This document shows positions 26,408 to 36,025 of a DNA stretch of 64,000 nt, one piece after another; the stretch's first letter is position 1; the number at the start of each line of letters is the position of its first letter. Below the pieces are notes generated by a model. The model was not told where the DNA came from and made no database searches. It saw only the letters and a list, made by a program, of their open reading frames with translations. Both the position numbers and the translations under genes were made by a program. This stretch comes from Sporomusa ovata DSM 2662 (lineage in GTDB: Bacteria > Bacillota > Negativicutes > Sporomusales > Sporomusaceae). Where the stretch lies: positions 186,053 through 250,052 of the forward strand of contig NZ_ASXP01000005.1 of NCBI RefSeq assembly GCF_000445445.1, written 5' to 3'.

Positions 26408-27238
26408 ATGTATGATTTTTTACAAAAAAAATTTACTACCGGGCAATTTGCCGCTCTGTACGGCATTAACAAGCGCACCCTGATGTATTATGACAGCATT
26501 GATTTGTTTAAACCGGCTATTGTGAAAAAAAACGGCTATCGCTATTATACCTATGGACAAAGCGATCTTTTCGATGTAATTCAACTGCTGCGCAAACTTC
26601 GCCTTCCATTGGAAGAGATCAAAAAACATTTGACACATTGCAATCCACAAAAGACACGAACATTGCTGTATAATCAAAATCACATTCTGGAGCAAGAAAT
26701 TGCCGAGCTTATGTGGCTGCAAAAGGTTGTCCAGAATAAACTTCGCAGCCTGGAAGCAAACCTGGAAACGGATTATTCAAAAATCGAAATAATTGAATCA
26801 AATGCGCAAGCAATCGTAGTCAGTGAACCGATTTCCGAAGTATCCCTGGAACAATCAATGAAAGTTATGCTGAAATTTATGCATGACTGCTATCATACCC
26901 GGACCTATAATGGATACCCCCTTGGCTATATGATGGATGCTGAAAAGGTGCAACAGGGAAATTTCAGCCAAGTGACCAATTGCTTTTACCATATTGATGA
27001 GAATAACAGCGAAGCTATGAATCAGACGTATAAACCTGCCGGCCATTACCTTGTTGGTTATTACCGAGGACCCTGGACGGAGATGGACCCAGTCTTTCAA
27101 CACCTTGCAGACTATGCAAATAATCACAGGCTTACCTTCATCGGACACGCCTATCTGGAAAGTATCCTGGATGATACTATGGCAGCCATTGAAGATCCCT
27201 ACTATTGCGAAGCTAAAATTTCAATTTTACTGAAGTGA
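26408..27238 (+). CDS. MerR-family regulator with GyrI-like effector domain
   Basis: 276 residues from the ATG at 26408, after AGAGGAG; in-frame upstream codons lie inside the promoter and are rejected. The N-terminal domain is a MerR winged helix: FTTGQFAALYGINKRTLMYY followed by YRYYTYGQSDLFDVIQLLRK. A dimerisation coiled coil spans about residues 80-120. The C-terminal region (about 125-276) resembles the BmrR/GyrI drug-binding fold, with AGHYLVGYYRGPW near residue 205. It probably senses cationic or hydrophobic compounds and controls the divergent RND operon and itself. Confidence 0.85.
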   Translation: MYDFLQKKFTTGQFAALYGINKRTLMYYDSIDLFKPAIVKKNGYRYYTYGQSDLFDVIQLLRKLRLPLEEIKKHLTHCNPQKTRTLLYNQNHILEQEIAELMWLQKVVQNKLRSLEANLETDYSKIEIIESNAQAIVVSEPISEVSLEQSMKVMLKFMHDCYHTRTYNGYPLGYMMDAEKVQQGNFSQVTNCFYHIDENNSEAMNQTYKPAGHYLVGYYRGPWTEMDPVFQHLADYANNHRLTFIGHAYLESILDDTMAAIEDPYYCEAKISILLK

Positions 27239-27252
27239 GACCATATTTATCC

Positions 27253-27301
27253 TTGACATTATTTTTCAGCTGCTTTATAATTTGAACATAATTCAAATTA
27301 T
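27253..27301 (+). promoter_or_regulatory. Promoter and autoregulatory operator of tetR-1
   Basis: TTGACA (27253-27258), 17-base spacer and TATAAT (27276-27281). A palindrome at 27277-27301 has perfect ten-base arms ATAATTTGAA / TTCAAATTAT with spacer CATAA and covers the -10. The core TTGAA-N5-TTCAA recurs at 27996-28032 before the next operon, so the TetR protein encoded between them probably binds both. Confidence 0.8.
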
Positions 27302-27312
27302 TGAGGTGTACT

Positions 27313-27933
27313 ATGGCCAGACCACCGCAAGATCCCCAGATTCGCATCAACGAAATCTTAGATGCTGCTGATCAGCTATTTTTTACCAAAGGCTACCATG
27401 CAACCACCATCAGCGACATTGCCAAAAAAATGGGTGCAGCCCAGGGAACGCTTTATTATTATTTTAAATCAAAAGAACAAGTATTAGAAACTCTTCTGGA
27501 CCGACACGCCGCTTTCCTGATCTCAGAAATCAAAAATATATATTGTCTTACCACCACTCCGGCAGAAAAAATAGCCTTAGTAATCTCCGCCGCATTACAT
27601 AGAGCCAATTATAAAGACGGATTGCTGCTCAATATGCTATATGATGCTCAGAATTTACAACTTAAAGAGAAACTATTTCACCAACTCGAACTGGCTCTCT
27701 CTCCCTGGCTGTTAAAAATCATAGAAGCAGGAATAGCCAATCAAGATTTTTTCGTGCCTTACCCTCCGACTGCCGTAGATTATATTCTAGTCATCACAGA
27801 TTTTTTAAGTGAAGCCCTCTATCAAAAAACTTCTGCCGAAATTTTGACTTTTCGTTTAACAATGGCAGAAGCTCTTATTGAAAAAGCGTTAGGCGCACAG
27901 GAAAAAACAATTCATATCATGCTAACCAGATAA
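27313..27933 (+). CDS. TetR/AcrR-family repressor of the second RND operon
   Basis: 206 residues from the ATG at 27313 with GAGGTG upstream; a TTG four codons earlier falls in the operator. The helix-turn-helix is clear: ILDAADQLFFTKGYHATTIS followed by DIAKKMGAAQGTLYYYFKSK. The C-terminal ligand domain is unassigned. It lies between two palindromes with the same TTGAA-N5-TTCAA core, one over its own promoter and one upstream of the membrane-fusion/RND genes 160 bases downstream. Its ligand is probably a substrate of that pump. Confidence 0.9.
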   Translation: MARPPQDPQIRINEILDAADQLFFTKGYHATTISDIAKKMGAAQGTLYYYFKSKEQVLETLLDRHAAFLISEIKNIYCLTTTPAEKIALVISAALHRANYKDGLLLNMLYDAQNLQLKEKLFHQLELALSPWLLKIIEAGIANQDFFVPYPPTAVDYILVITDFLSEALYQKTSAEILTFRLTMAEALIEKALGAQEKTIHIMLTR

Positions 27934-27995
27934 ATCAAAAATAGTAATCCAGGGGAAAATTCCGCCATACCCAGTATTGGGATGAGCGTTTTTTT

Positions 27996-28032
27996 CAGTG
28001 AATTAATTGAATAATATTCAATTAATTCACTG
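27996..28032 (+). promoter_or_regulatory. 37-bp palindromic operator of the second RND operon
   Basis: Perfect 18-base arms (left arm CAGTGAATTAATTGAATA) around a central A. The inner core TTGAA-TAATA-TTCAA matches the operator over the tetR-1 promoter, with the same five-base spacer. It lies 63 bases upstream of the membrane-fusion gene. Confidence 0.75.
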
Positions 28033-28094
28033 CTATAGATCAATGCTCAACTAATCAGCGGTGTAAATTTTAACAGTAAAGGAGCACATTACTC

Positions 28095-29228
28095 ATGCAA
28101 TCAATGAAGCTAGTCAGTTACTTAAAAACAATATCAAAAATGAAATTATTTTATGTTTTGGCGGCACTCACCTTATGCATTGCCGGTATTTTTTTCTGGA
28201 AAACGCAGAGCCCACCCGCCGTCACGGTTGAAACCATCCCCCTGGTACGCACTGCCGTAGTTGGCGCCGCCGGGGAATTAAAAAGCTATACCTATGCCGG
28301 GGAAGTGCGCGGCCGCTACGAAAGCCAGCTTGCCTTTCAGGTGGCCGGTAAAATCATCAAACGTAATGTGCAACTCGGCAGTGTCGTCAATGCCGGTGAT
28401 GTATTGCTGGAAATTGATCCCAAAGATCTTAAACAGACGGTTAACAGCAGTTCGGCGCAGGTCCGCTCCGCCGAATCACAGCTAAAGCTGACCGAAAGCA
28501 ACCTGCAGCGCTACCGGCAATTATATTCACAAAACGCCATCAGTCAGGCCCAGCTGGACCAGTATGAAAATGCGTATGAAGTGGCCCAGGCGGCCGTACA
28601 GCAAGCAGCTGCCCAATATGGGCAAAGTTCCAATCAATTGGATTACTGCCAGCTCTGTGCAGATACAGCTGGTGTCATTTCCGGCATTAATGCCGAGGCC
28701 GGACAAGTAGTCAGCGCCGGTCAAACGATAGTAACCATTGTCCAAAACGGGGAACGCGAAGTGGAAATCAGTGTGCCGGAAAACCGCATCAAGGAATTAC
28801 GCACAGCTTCGCAACTCACTATATCTTTTTGGGCTCTCCCTGACCTAAAAGCTAACGGCAAAGTGCGGGAAATCGCCCCGATGGCCGCTTCGACCACCCG
28901 CACCTACCAAGTACGCATCAGTATACTGAATCCACCGCCGGAAATCAAGCTTGGTATGACGGCTGCCGTATCTTTGACCAGTGCCGGCGAGCAAAACGTC
29001 AACCTTACTTCCATTCCGTTAGCGGCCATCTATCAGACCAATGACCTGCCTGGCGTTTGGGTGGTAACCGATCACACCGCCCATTTGCGTCCTGTCCAAA
29101 TCGGTGGCCTGAGCAATAACCAGGTACAGGTAACCGGCCTCCTTCCAGGTGAAATTATCATCACAGCAGGCGTACACAAGCTCCGTGAAGGGCAGAAGGT
29201 TCGATTATCGGCTGGTGATAAACTATGA
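28095..29228 (+). CDS. RND membrane-fusion protein, second system
   Basis: 377 residues with one N-terminal membrane anchor (about 18-37) and no lipobox. The HlyD/AcrA pattern is plain: GEVRGRYESQLAFQVAGKII, a helical hairpin around YRQLYSQNAISQAQLDQYEN and the second half-motif AGVISGINAEAGQVVSAGQ. The RND pump gene overlaps its end by four bases. A close paralogue is encoded at 45577, with almost the same signature segments, so the two systems came from duplication. It should bridge the inner-membrane pump to a periplasmic or outer-membrane partner. Confidence 0.93.
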   Translation: MQSMKLVSYLKTISKMKLFYVLAALTLCIAGIFFWKTQSPPAVTVETIPLVRTAVVGAAGELKSYTYAGEVRGRYESQLAFQVAGKIIKRNVQLGSVVNAGDVLLEIDPKDLKQTVNSSSAQVRSAESQLKLTESNLQRYRQLYSQNAISQAQLDQYENAYEVAQAAVQQAAAQYGQSSNQLDYCQLCADTAGVISGINAEAGQVVSAGQTIVTIVQNGEREVEISVPENRIKELRTASQLTISFWALPDLKANGKVREIAPMAASTTRTYQVRISILNPPPEIKLGMTAAVSLTSAGEQNVNLTSIPLAAIYQTNDLPGVWVVTDHTAHLRPVQIGGLSNNQVQVTGLLPGEIIITAGVHKLREGQKVRLSAGDKL

Positions 29229-32200
29229 AAACATTTAATTTAACAAAGTGGAGCCTCAACCACAAACAGCTAATCTACTACTTCATTACCGTCATTTTCC
29301 TGGGCGGAATTATTTCCTATCAGAATCTTGGCCGGATGGAAGACCCTGACTTTACTATCCGCCAAATGATCGTATCGGTAAACTGGCCTGGCGCGACCGC
29401 CCGCCAGATAGAAGAACAGGTAACTGATAAAATCGAAAAAAAATTACAGGATACGCCGGGACTGGATTATCTGAAAAGCTATTCTGTTCCCGGACAATCC
29501 GTTATTTACGTGTCATTGAAAGAAGACGTTGTTGTTGCCGACAAGGTGCATCCAACCTGGGTGGAAGTACGCAATATGGTCAATGACATCAAAGCCACCT
29601 TACCGCAAGGTGTTGACGGTCCTTATTTCAATGACCGGTTTGACGATGTATTTGGCTGCATCTACGCCTTGACCGGTGATGGCTACAGCTATGAAGATTT
29701 GCGGGAACAGGCGGAAACTATCCGCCGCCTGCTGCTGGCTGTGCCCAGCGTTAAGAAAGTCGATTTGGTTGGCGTACAGGCGGAGAAAATTTATATTGAA
29801 ATCGAAGCCGCCAAACTGGCGCAGCTGGGTCTTGCTCCATCAGACATTACCACTGCCGTTCAGGCACAAAATGCCATGACGGCGTCCGGCATGATCGAAA
29901 CAGCTTCAGATAATATCTATCTGCGCGTATCCGGCATGTTAGAAAATATCAATGACCTGAAAAATCTCCCGGTACGCTCCGGTGGCCGTACCTTCCACCT
30001 TGGTGATATCGCCAAAATTGAACGCAGTTATATCGACCCGCCGGAGCCGAAAATGGTTTACAACGGCCAGCCGGCAGTCGGACTGGCGCTAGCGATGGAA
30101 AAAGGCGGCAATATTCTTGCCTTGGGCAAATCCCTGGAACAAACGGTGACCCGGATCAAGCAGGAATTGCCTCTCGGGCTGGAGCTTCATACCGTTACCA
30201 ATCAGCCCACCGTGGTCAAAGAATCCATTAATGAATTCGTCAAAACGCTGGCAGAAGCAGTAGGCATCGTTCTCTTAGTCAGTTTTGCCAGTCTGGGCCT
30301 TCGTTCAGGTGTCATCGTGGCGCTTTGCATTCCACTGGTAATTGCCGGTGTATTCATTACCATGCACATGCTGGGAATTGCCTTGCATAAAGTTTCCCTG
30401 GGAGCTCTTATCATTGCTTTGGGACTCTTAGTGGACGACGCCATTATTGCTATTGAAATGATGATCGTGAAACTTGAGCAAGGCTGGAGCCGTTTTGATG
30501 CCGCCTGCTACGCCTATACCGCTACTGCCTTTCCTATGCTGACAGGCACACTCATCACCTGCGCCGGGTTTATTCCAGTCGGTTTTTCCAAAGGAAGCGC
30601 TTCCGAATTTGTCGGCAGCATTTTCTCGGTAATCACCATTGCCCTCTTGATTTCCTGGGTGATCTCCGTTATCGCAGCCCCCCTGTTCGGGTATCATTTG
30701 CTGAAAGTCACTCCCGTCGGCAACATGGCGGAGCATGATGCCTACAATAAACCATTTTATCGCCTGTTTAAGCGCCTGTTGACCTGGTGCCTGTCCAATC
30801 GCCGTCAGGTGTTGGCAGGTACCGTACTCTGCTTTGCCGGCTCACTGCTCCTCCTGGGACTGCTCAAGCAAGAATTCTTCCCCGCCTCGACCCGTCCCGA
30901 ACTCATTGTGGAAATGCGCTTGCCGGAAGGAGCCTCCCTGCAGGCAACCGAACGGGAAGTCGCGAAATTCGCAAATCAGTTTGCAGAAGATGATACAATT
31001 ATCAACTATACGTATTATCTGGGAGGAGGAGCGCCGCGCTTCGTTCTGACCGCAGACCCGCCGATAGAGGATTCGAATTTTGCCCAGTTTATTTTTGTAG
31101 CGAAAGATTTACCAGCCCGCATTGAACTGCAGAAAAAAGTCCAACAGCTGTTTGCCACTGAATTTACCACCGTACGCGGCCACACCAAAATCATCCAAAC
31201 CGGCACATCCGACCCGTATCCGGTTATGCTCAGAATCAGCGGTGCTGATCACGATAAAGTCCGGGACATCGCCGGACAAGTGCAGGACATCATGGCCGCC
31301 GATCCTCAGCTTACCGATATCAGCCTGGACTGGAATGAAAAAAACAAAGTCCTGCGGCTGGACATTGATCAGGCCAAAGCCCGTGCGCTGGGCGTTGACA
31401 GCCAGACATTGGCAGCCAGCCTCCAGGCTTTATTATCAGGTACAGAGGTTGGGGAATTTCGCGAAAAGGATAAAACCGTCGGCATTGTTTTCCGCGTCGA
31501 TTCAGACAGCCGCCAGGATCTTTCCCTCCTTAAAGACCTCAACATTCACATTGGCGGCGGCCGGTATGTTCCTTTGGATCAAATCGCAAAAATCTGTTAT
31601 AATGCAGAAGAAGGTATAATTTGGCGGCGTGATCTAACACCGACGATTACGGTCCAGGCCAATACTGCGGAAGGCGTATTGGGGGATGCTGCAACTACTG
31701 ACGCCTATGAAAACTTAAAAGAACTCCGTGCCTCGCTGCCCTTAGGCTACAATATTAAAATCGGCGGTTCCACAGAGTCAAGTGAGAAATCGATACTCTG
31801 GCTGCTCCAACCTGTACCGGCAATGCTGATCATCATTATAACCCTGCTCATGTTTCAACTGCACAATATCCCCAAAATGCTCATAACACTGCTAACGGCG
31901 CCGCTGGGAATGATCGGTGTCAGCACGGCATTGCTGGTGACCGGACGTCCTCTTGGGTTTGTCGTACAATTGGGCATTCTGGCGCTCGCCGGAATTATCA
32001 TCAGAAACTCGGTAATACTTATTGATCAGATTGACCGGCATATTGACACCGGCGAACCATTGTGGGATGCGATCATCAATGCAACTGTCAGCCGGTTTCG
32101 CCCCATCATGCTCACGGCCGCGGCGGCAATTCTGGGCATGCTGCCTTTGGTTTCCAGTATTTTCTGGGGACCGATGGCTGTCGCTATCGCCGGCGGACTC

Positions 32201-32326
32201 TTTGCCGCTACTATTTTGACACTCATTATTTTACCGACCATGTATGCGGCCTGGTATAAGGCCAAACCAGCATACGAAAATCACCCCGCTATCACCACTC
32301 ATCAATCTGGAGGTCATACACTATGA
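29225..32326 (+). CDS. RND efflux pump, second system (intact)
   Basis: 1033 residues. Begins with a short basic segment, then YFITVIFLGGIISYQNLGRM, an RND subtype distinct from AcrB. The proton-relay motif ALGLLVDDAIIAIEMM is intact, as is the C-terminal ILIDQIDRHIDTGEPLWDAI region. It overlaps the membrane-fusion gene by four bases, and the LptA-like gene starts inside its last codons, so all three are translationally coupled. The coupling to an OstA/LptA-fold protein and a lipase hints at a lipid or lipophilic substrate (inference). A paralogue at 46701 is frameshifted. Confidence 0.93.
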   Translation: MKTFNLTKWSLNHKQLIYYFITVIFLGGIISYQNLGRMEDPDFTIRQMIVSVNWPGATARQIEEQVTDKIEKKLQDTPGLDYLKSYSVPGQSVIYVSLKEDVVVADKVHPTWVEVRNMVNDIKATLPQGVDGPYFNDRFDDVFGCIYALTGDGYSYEDLREQAETIRRLLLAVPSVKKVDLVGVQAEKIYIEIEAAKLAQLGLAPSDITTAVQAQNAMTASGMIETASDNIYLRVSGMLENINDLKNLPVRSGGRTFHLGDIAKIERSYIDPPEPKMVYNGQPAVGLALAMEKGGNILALGKSLEQTVTRIKQELPLGLELHTVTNQPTVVKESINEFVKTLAEAVGIVLLVSFASLGLRSGVIVALCIPLVIAGVFITMHMLGIALHKVSLGALIIALGLLVDDAIIAIEMMIVKLEQGWSRFDAACYAYTATAFPMLTGTLITCAGFIPVGFSKGSASEFVGSIFSVITIALLISWVISVIAAPLFGYHLLKVTPVGNMAEHDAYNKPFYRLFKRLLTWCLSNRRQVLAGTVLCFAGSLLLLGLLKQEFFPASTRPELIVEMRLPEGASLQATEREVAKFANQFAEDDTIINYTYYLGGGAPRFVLTADPPIEDSNFAQFIFVAKDLPARIELQKKVQQLFATEFTTVRGHTKIIQTGTSDPYPVMLRISGADHDKVRDIAGQVQDIMAADPQLTDISLDWNEKNKVLRLDIDQAKARALGVDSQTLAASLQALLSGTEVGEFREKDKTVGIVFRVDSDSRQDLSLLKDLNIHIGGGRYVPLDQIAKICYNAEEGIIWRRDLTPTITVQANTAEGVLGDAATTDAYENLKELRASLPLGYNIKIGGSTESSEKSILWLLQPVPAMLIIIITLLMFQLHNIPKMLITLLTAPLGMIGVSTALLVTGRPLGFVVQLGILALAGIIIRNSVILIDQIDRHIDTGEPLWDAIINATVSRFRPIMLTAAAAILGMLPLVSSIFWGPMAVAIAGGLFAATILTLIILPTMYAAWYKAKPAYENHPAITTHQSGGHTL

Positions 32327-32805
32327 AACGCAACGTATTATTACTCTTTATTTTGTTTTCCTATCTGTTAGCCTGCTCAGCAGGCCCAGTTGCTGCCAAA
32401 CCGATCATCACGGCCGATACCACTTATTACGATACAGATACCGGGCTCTATCTATTAAAAGGCAATGTACGCGTTGAAGTTGGCAGCCGCGTAATAACAG
32501 CCGGTCAGGCCAAAGTCAGCCTCAGTTCAATGGAGGTCTGGGGCTCAGACGGCATCACCCTTACCCAGGATAGCATTTATCTTACCGCCGACAGCGTTTA
32601 CGTCTACGGTACCCAACACAAAGCGGTACTTAGCGGCGGCGTGACCCTATCACAGCCCGATATCACCATTACCGCTGATACAGCAGACTACAACTGGCGC
32701 ACCAAGCTTGGAACCTTTACCGGCAATGTGCAGGTCACGCAAGGCACTGACACCTGGTCCGCGGATTCTGTAACCTACAATACTAAAACCGGTTCGCTGG
32801 AGTAA
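32323..32805 (+). CDS. LptA/OstA-like periplasmic protein
   Basis: 160 residues with an N-terminal signal sequence (about 1-26). The rest is a run of short beta strands of the OstA type: ITADTTYYDTDTGLYLLKGN, ITAGQAKVSLSSMEVWG, LTADSVYVYGTQHKAVLSGG and ITADTADYNWRTKLGTFTGN. LptA-fold proteins form periplasmic bridges that bind lipopolysaccharide acyl chains. Start ATG overlaps the RND stop by four bases and GGAGG lies just upstream. The presence of this fold inside an efflux operon is unusual and suggests that the pump handles amphipathic envelope lipids, or that this protein carries its substrate across the periplasm. Confidence 0.8.
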   Translation: MKRNVLLLFILFSYLLACSAGPVAAKPIITADTTYYDTDTGLYLLKGNVRVEVGSRVITAGQAKVSLSSMEVWGSDGITLTQDSIYLTADSVYVYGTQHKAVLSGGVTLSQPDITITADTADYNWRTKLGTFTGNVQVTQGTDTWSADSVTYNTKTGSLE

Positions 32806-32856
32806 TCCTATTACGGCTCTCTGCCTTAATACAACGAAACTGCGAGGTGATATGAA

Positions 32857-34176
32857 TTGAAACGCTTCTTACTGCTAGGCCTAATTACGTGCCTGCTGAC
32901 ATACTTTCCGGTCACAGGCTATGCCGGGGCAAAAGAAGATTATGAAGAAGCCTATACGCTCTACCTTTCCGCCGCCGCCAGCGCGGCGGCCTACAGCGGC
33001 CGGATCGGCGAGTTGGTCAATCGCTATCTGGAACAGGACGGCTGGCAAATTGATCATTACGTTCAGTCCCAGGGCCATACCGGCGCCCGCTACCTGATTG
33101 CGCAAAAAGAAGGTGTCCCCTACTACCTTGTAGCCATTGTCGGCACGGAAAATGATAAGGATATTAAAATCGATCTCAAGTTTGATAAAGTATATTTTGC
33201 CGGCAGCAATGAGGAAGAAGGCGCTGTCAATGCCGCTAAGAAAGATATTCCCGGCACTGAACCTAAGGTTCACAAAGGATTTAATCAATTTGTACAAGCC
33301 GGCCTAACAGCTGTCTTGCGCAATCCCCGGCAGGTTAGTCTCTCGCTTCCCGATTTACTCGTATCTGACCCAACCCGCAAATTGTACTTAACCGGTCACA
33401 GTCTTGGCGGCGCAGCCGCCACTTTGGCCGGGTGCAGACTGCTTAGCGCCGGCGTCAACCCGGAGCAGTTGAAAGTCATTACCTTCGGTGCACCTGCGGT
33501 AGGCAATGCTGCGTTTGCCGCCACGTTTGACCCAAACCTCGATCTGGTACGGATCGTCAATTCCGGCGACGTGGTACCCGGAATCTTGCAAACCCTGGTC
33601 GGCGGCTATCAGCAGTTTGGCCGGGAAATTAAATGGTACCCGCCCGATACAGTGGAAGATGGGCATCAATTAATCGGCTACATAGATTCGGCAATAAAAA
33701 ACTATTATGACAAACGCCGTCTGGCTATTGCGGCCGGGATACAGCTGCCTATCCCGCCCGCTGACAAACAAATAAATCCCGGACGCGTCTATATCGCCCA
33801 GCTCAGCGGCAACCTTCCTGCTGCTTTGACAAAAGATTTTTTATACATGCAGGAAGCATTACAGGAGGAATACCAGCAGACATTACCGGACCATGTCACA
33901 GCTGATACTCAGGCAGACTGGCGGCAGCCAGCCAATGCCTCCGGATGCCGGTGGGCCATTATCTCCGATATAAGTGCCATGCGGATAAAACAAGAAGAGA
34001 ACAACACCTACCGCATTACACTAACGCAAACTGTCTATGATGTCACAACCGGTACTGTCGCCACCACTGCCACTTTTTCGACTGCAACCTATAACCTGAC
34101 TCCCCTGGAAGCTTTCCTTCATACGTTTAAAGGTATAAATGCTCATTTGACGGATCAGTTTGCAAAAATGAAATGA
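32857..34176 (+). CDS. Exported class 3 (alpha/beta hydrolase) lipase
   Basis: 439 residues from a TTG at 32857 preceded six bases by GAGGTGA; an ATG three bases earlier stops at once. Signal peptide to about residue 25 (GYAGA). Class 3 lipase features: HKGFNQFVQAG, the nucleophile elbow LTGHSLGGAAATLAG near residue 180, Asp in VRIVNSGDVVPG and His in VEDGHQLIGY, completing a Ser-Asp-His triad. The C-terminal 130 residues are a separate domain I do not recognise. It follows the LptA-like gene after 51 bases and probably belongs to the RND operon; it would act in the periplasm or outside on acyl esters. Confidence 0.85.
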   Translation: MKRFLLLGLITCLLTYFPVTGYAGAKEDYEEAYTLYLSAAASAAAYSGRIGELVNRYLEQDGWQIDHYVQSQGHTGARYLIAQKEGVPYYLVAIVGTENDKDIKIDLKFDKVYFAGSNEEEGAVNAAKKDIPGTEPKVHKGFNQFVQAGLTAVLRNPRQVSLSLPDLLVSDPTRKLYLTGHSLGGAAATLAGCRLLSAGVNPEQLKVITFGAPAVGNAAFAATFDPNLDLVRIVNSGDVVPGILQTLVGGYQQFGREIKWYPPDTVEDGHQLIGYIDSAIKNYYDKRRLAIAAGIQLPIPPADKQINPGRVYIAQLSGNLPAALTKDFLYMQEALQEEYQQTLPDHVTADTQADWRQPANASGCRWAIISDISAMRIKQEENNTYRITLTQTVYDVTTGTVATTATFSTATYNLTPLEAFLHTFKGINAHLTDQFAKMK

Positions 34177-34263
34177 TTTTCTCAATCATTTCGTGGCAGT
34201 AATATAACAGAACCTCCTCTTAACTATAGTACACTCCCAAAAAACATTTATAGTTTTTTCCTT

Positions 34264-36006
34264 TCAACTGACCAACTGCGCTAAAATAAATTTCTGGTAA
34301 TACCCTTCCTGATTGACCAATAAGTCATGCGGGCCGGTTTCCTCTACTTTGCCGTCATGTAATACCACCAGTTTATCCGCCTCCCGGAAAGTAGAAAGCC
34401 GGTGAGCCACAATAATAGTTGTCTTTCCCTGACGCAAATTCGCGATGGATTCCTGCAGCAGCCGCTCAGTTTCTGCGTCTAGACTGGATAACGCTTCATC
34501 CATAATTAAAATGGGAGCATTTTTTAAAAAAGCACGGGCAATTCCCATTCTTTGTTTCTGTCCCCCGGACATATTTAATCCCCGTTCCCCGGCGTTTGTT
34601 TCATAGCCATCAGGCAAACTCATAATAAAATCATGAATATTGGCTGCGCGGGCGGCTGCTTCGACTTCTTCCATAGAAGCGTCCGGCTTGCCGAGTTTGA
34701 TGTTATCCAGTATCGAAGTATTAAACAAATATACATCCTGAGGCACTACAGAGACCAGATTGCGCAATTTTTTTAGAGGTATGTCCCGCAAATCGACGCC
34801 ACCGATAGTAATTTGTCCCTTGCAAACATCCCAAAACCGCTGCAGCAAATTTAGACAGGTTGTTTTACCGGCTCCCGACTGTCCTACCAGGGCTGCCAGT
34901 TCTCCCGCCTTTACTGAAAAATTTACATCGTTCAAAGTATTTGCCGAGTCCCCACCATAGTGAAATGCTACATTGAAAAATTGAACATCGGCTGTTGATA
35001 TACGGCATGACCCGTCAGTCTTACTGTCCACAACTGTTTCTTTTGTTTCCAGAACAGTAAACACCCTGCCGGCTGCTGCCGTAACCAGCCCTAAATTTCT
35101 GACCATAGCAGCAATTTGAAGTACCGGGTTAAAAACATTGGCCGCTATAACTATAGCCACAGGTAACCAGTAAAAAGCCAGTTGCCCGTCAACAATAAGG
35201 TATGCCGCTGTCCCTAAAACCGAAAGCATGGCCGCAGTGGAAAAAACATTTAAAACGGCCCCTTCCAGGCCCAAACGTTTGCCATAAGCCAGCAAACTTC
35301 GATCCAAATTTTCCGACAATAATTGTAAGCGACGCAAAAAACCGTCCTCATAATTGTAAGTGATAATTTCCCGCAAACCTTGTACTCCGTCTACTGTTTC
35401 CGAAGCAATGTCCGCTAATTTTCCCCGGCTTTCCGTTCCCTGCTGATCAGCCTGCCGGCGCAGCCAGAGCGGTACGCTGAACAGTAACAAAATCCAGGGT
35501 ATGATAACCAGCGGTAATGCCCAATGAATTAATGCGAGCAGGCTCAAGGTAATTGCCGATACCAGCACCGCTACGATGAAAACTCCGGCAGTATGAGCAA
35601 AAAACCATTCTAACAGTTCTGTGTCAGCCATTAATGCCGAAGCCAACTCGCCAGAACGCATATTGAGCAGCTGTGCGGGTGCCGACCTTTCCACCGCCTG
35701 GTATAATTTTTTACGAAAATCCTTTAATATCTGGAACGCAACATCATGTGCCGCCCACAGATCGCCGAAATACATAGCCACCCACAAAATTGCCATAGTA
35801 GCCAATACCGGCAAAAACCGCCCAATATCATCCGCCCGGCCGCCAAAGGCCGCCAGCCCAACCAAATATGCGCCTAAAGCTGTGCCGGCAATAAACAACA
35901 GATGTTCCAGAGCTCCGCAGCATATGGACATAGCCATACGCACTCTGTAAGGCCGTAGATAAGGCAGTAACTTAATAATTCCCGTCAGTCTCAAGGATTC
36001 CAACAT
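34264..36006 (-). CDS. ABC half-transporter, exporter fold (YbtQ/IrtB-like)
   Basis: 580 residues: a six-helix membrane domain to about residue 310, then a nucleotide-binding domain with GQSGAGKTT, MSGGQKQRMGIARAF and ILIMDEALSSLD. It is the second of two adjacent exporter-fold half-transporters; the first ends 19 bases upstream and the pair is expected to form a heterodimer. Exporter-fold pairs next to a TonB receptor include siderophore importers such as YbtPQ and IrtAB. That context favours iron-chelate uptake over drug export here, but this is inference. Its 3' end converges on the lipase gene. Confidence 0.88.
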   Translation of the reverse strand: MLESLRLTGIIKLLPYLRPYRVRMAMSICCGALEHLLFIAGTALGAYLVGLAAFGGRADDIGRFLPVLATMAILWVAMYFGDLWAAHDVAFQILKDFRKKLYQAVERSAPAQLLNMRSGELASALMADTELLEWFFAHTAGVFIVAVLVSAITLSLLALIHWALPLVIIPWILLLFSVPLWLRRQADQQGTESRGKLADIASETVDGVQGLREIITYNYEDGFLRRLQLLSENLDRSLLAYGKRLGLEGAVLNVFSTAAMLSVLGTAAYLIVDGQLAFYWLPVAIVIAANVFNPVLQIAAMVRNLGLVTAAAGRVFTVLETKETVVDSKTDGSCRISTADVQFFNVAFHYGGDSANTLNDVNFSVKAGELAALVGQSGAGKTTCLNLLQRFWDVCKGQITIGGVDLRDIPLKKLRNLVSVVPQDVYLFNTSILDNIKLGKPDASMEEVEAAARAANIHDFIMSLPDGYETNAGERGLNMSGGQKQRMGIARAFLKNAPILIMDEALSSLDAETERLLQESIANLRQGKTTIIVAHRLSTFREADKLVVLHDGKVEETGPHDLLVNQEGYYQKFILAQLVS

Positions 36007-36025
36007 AAGTGATATACCCCCTTCT

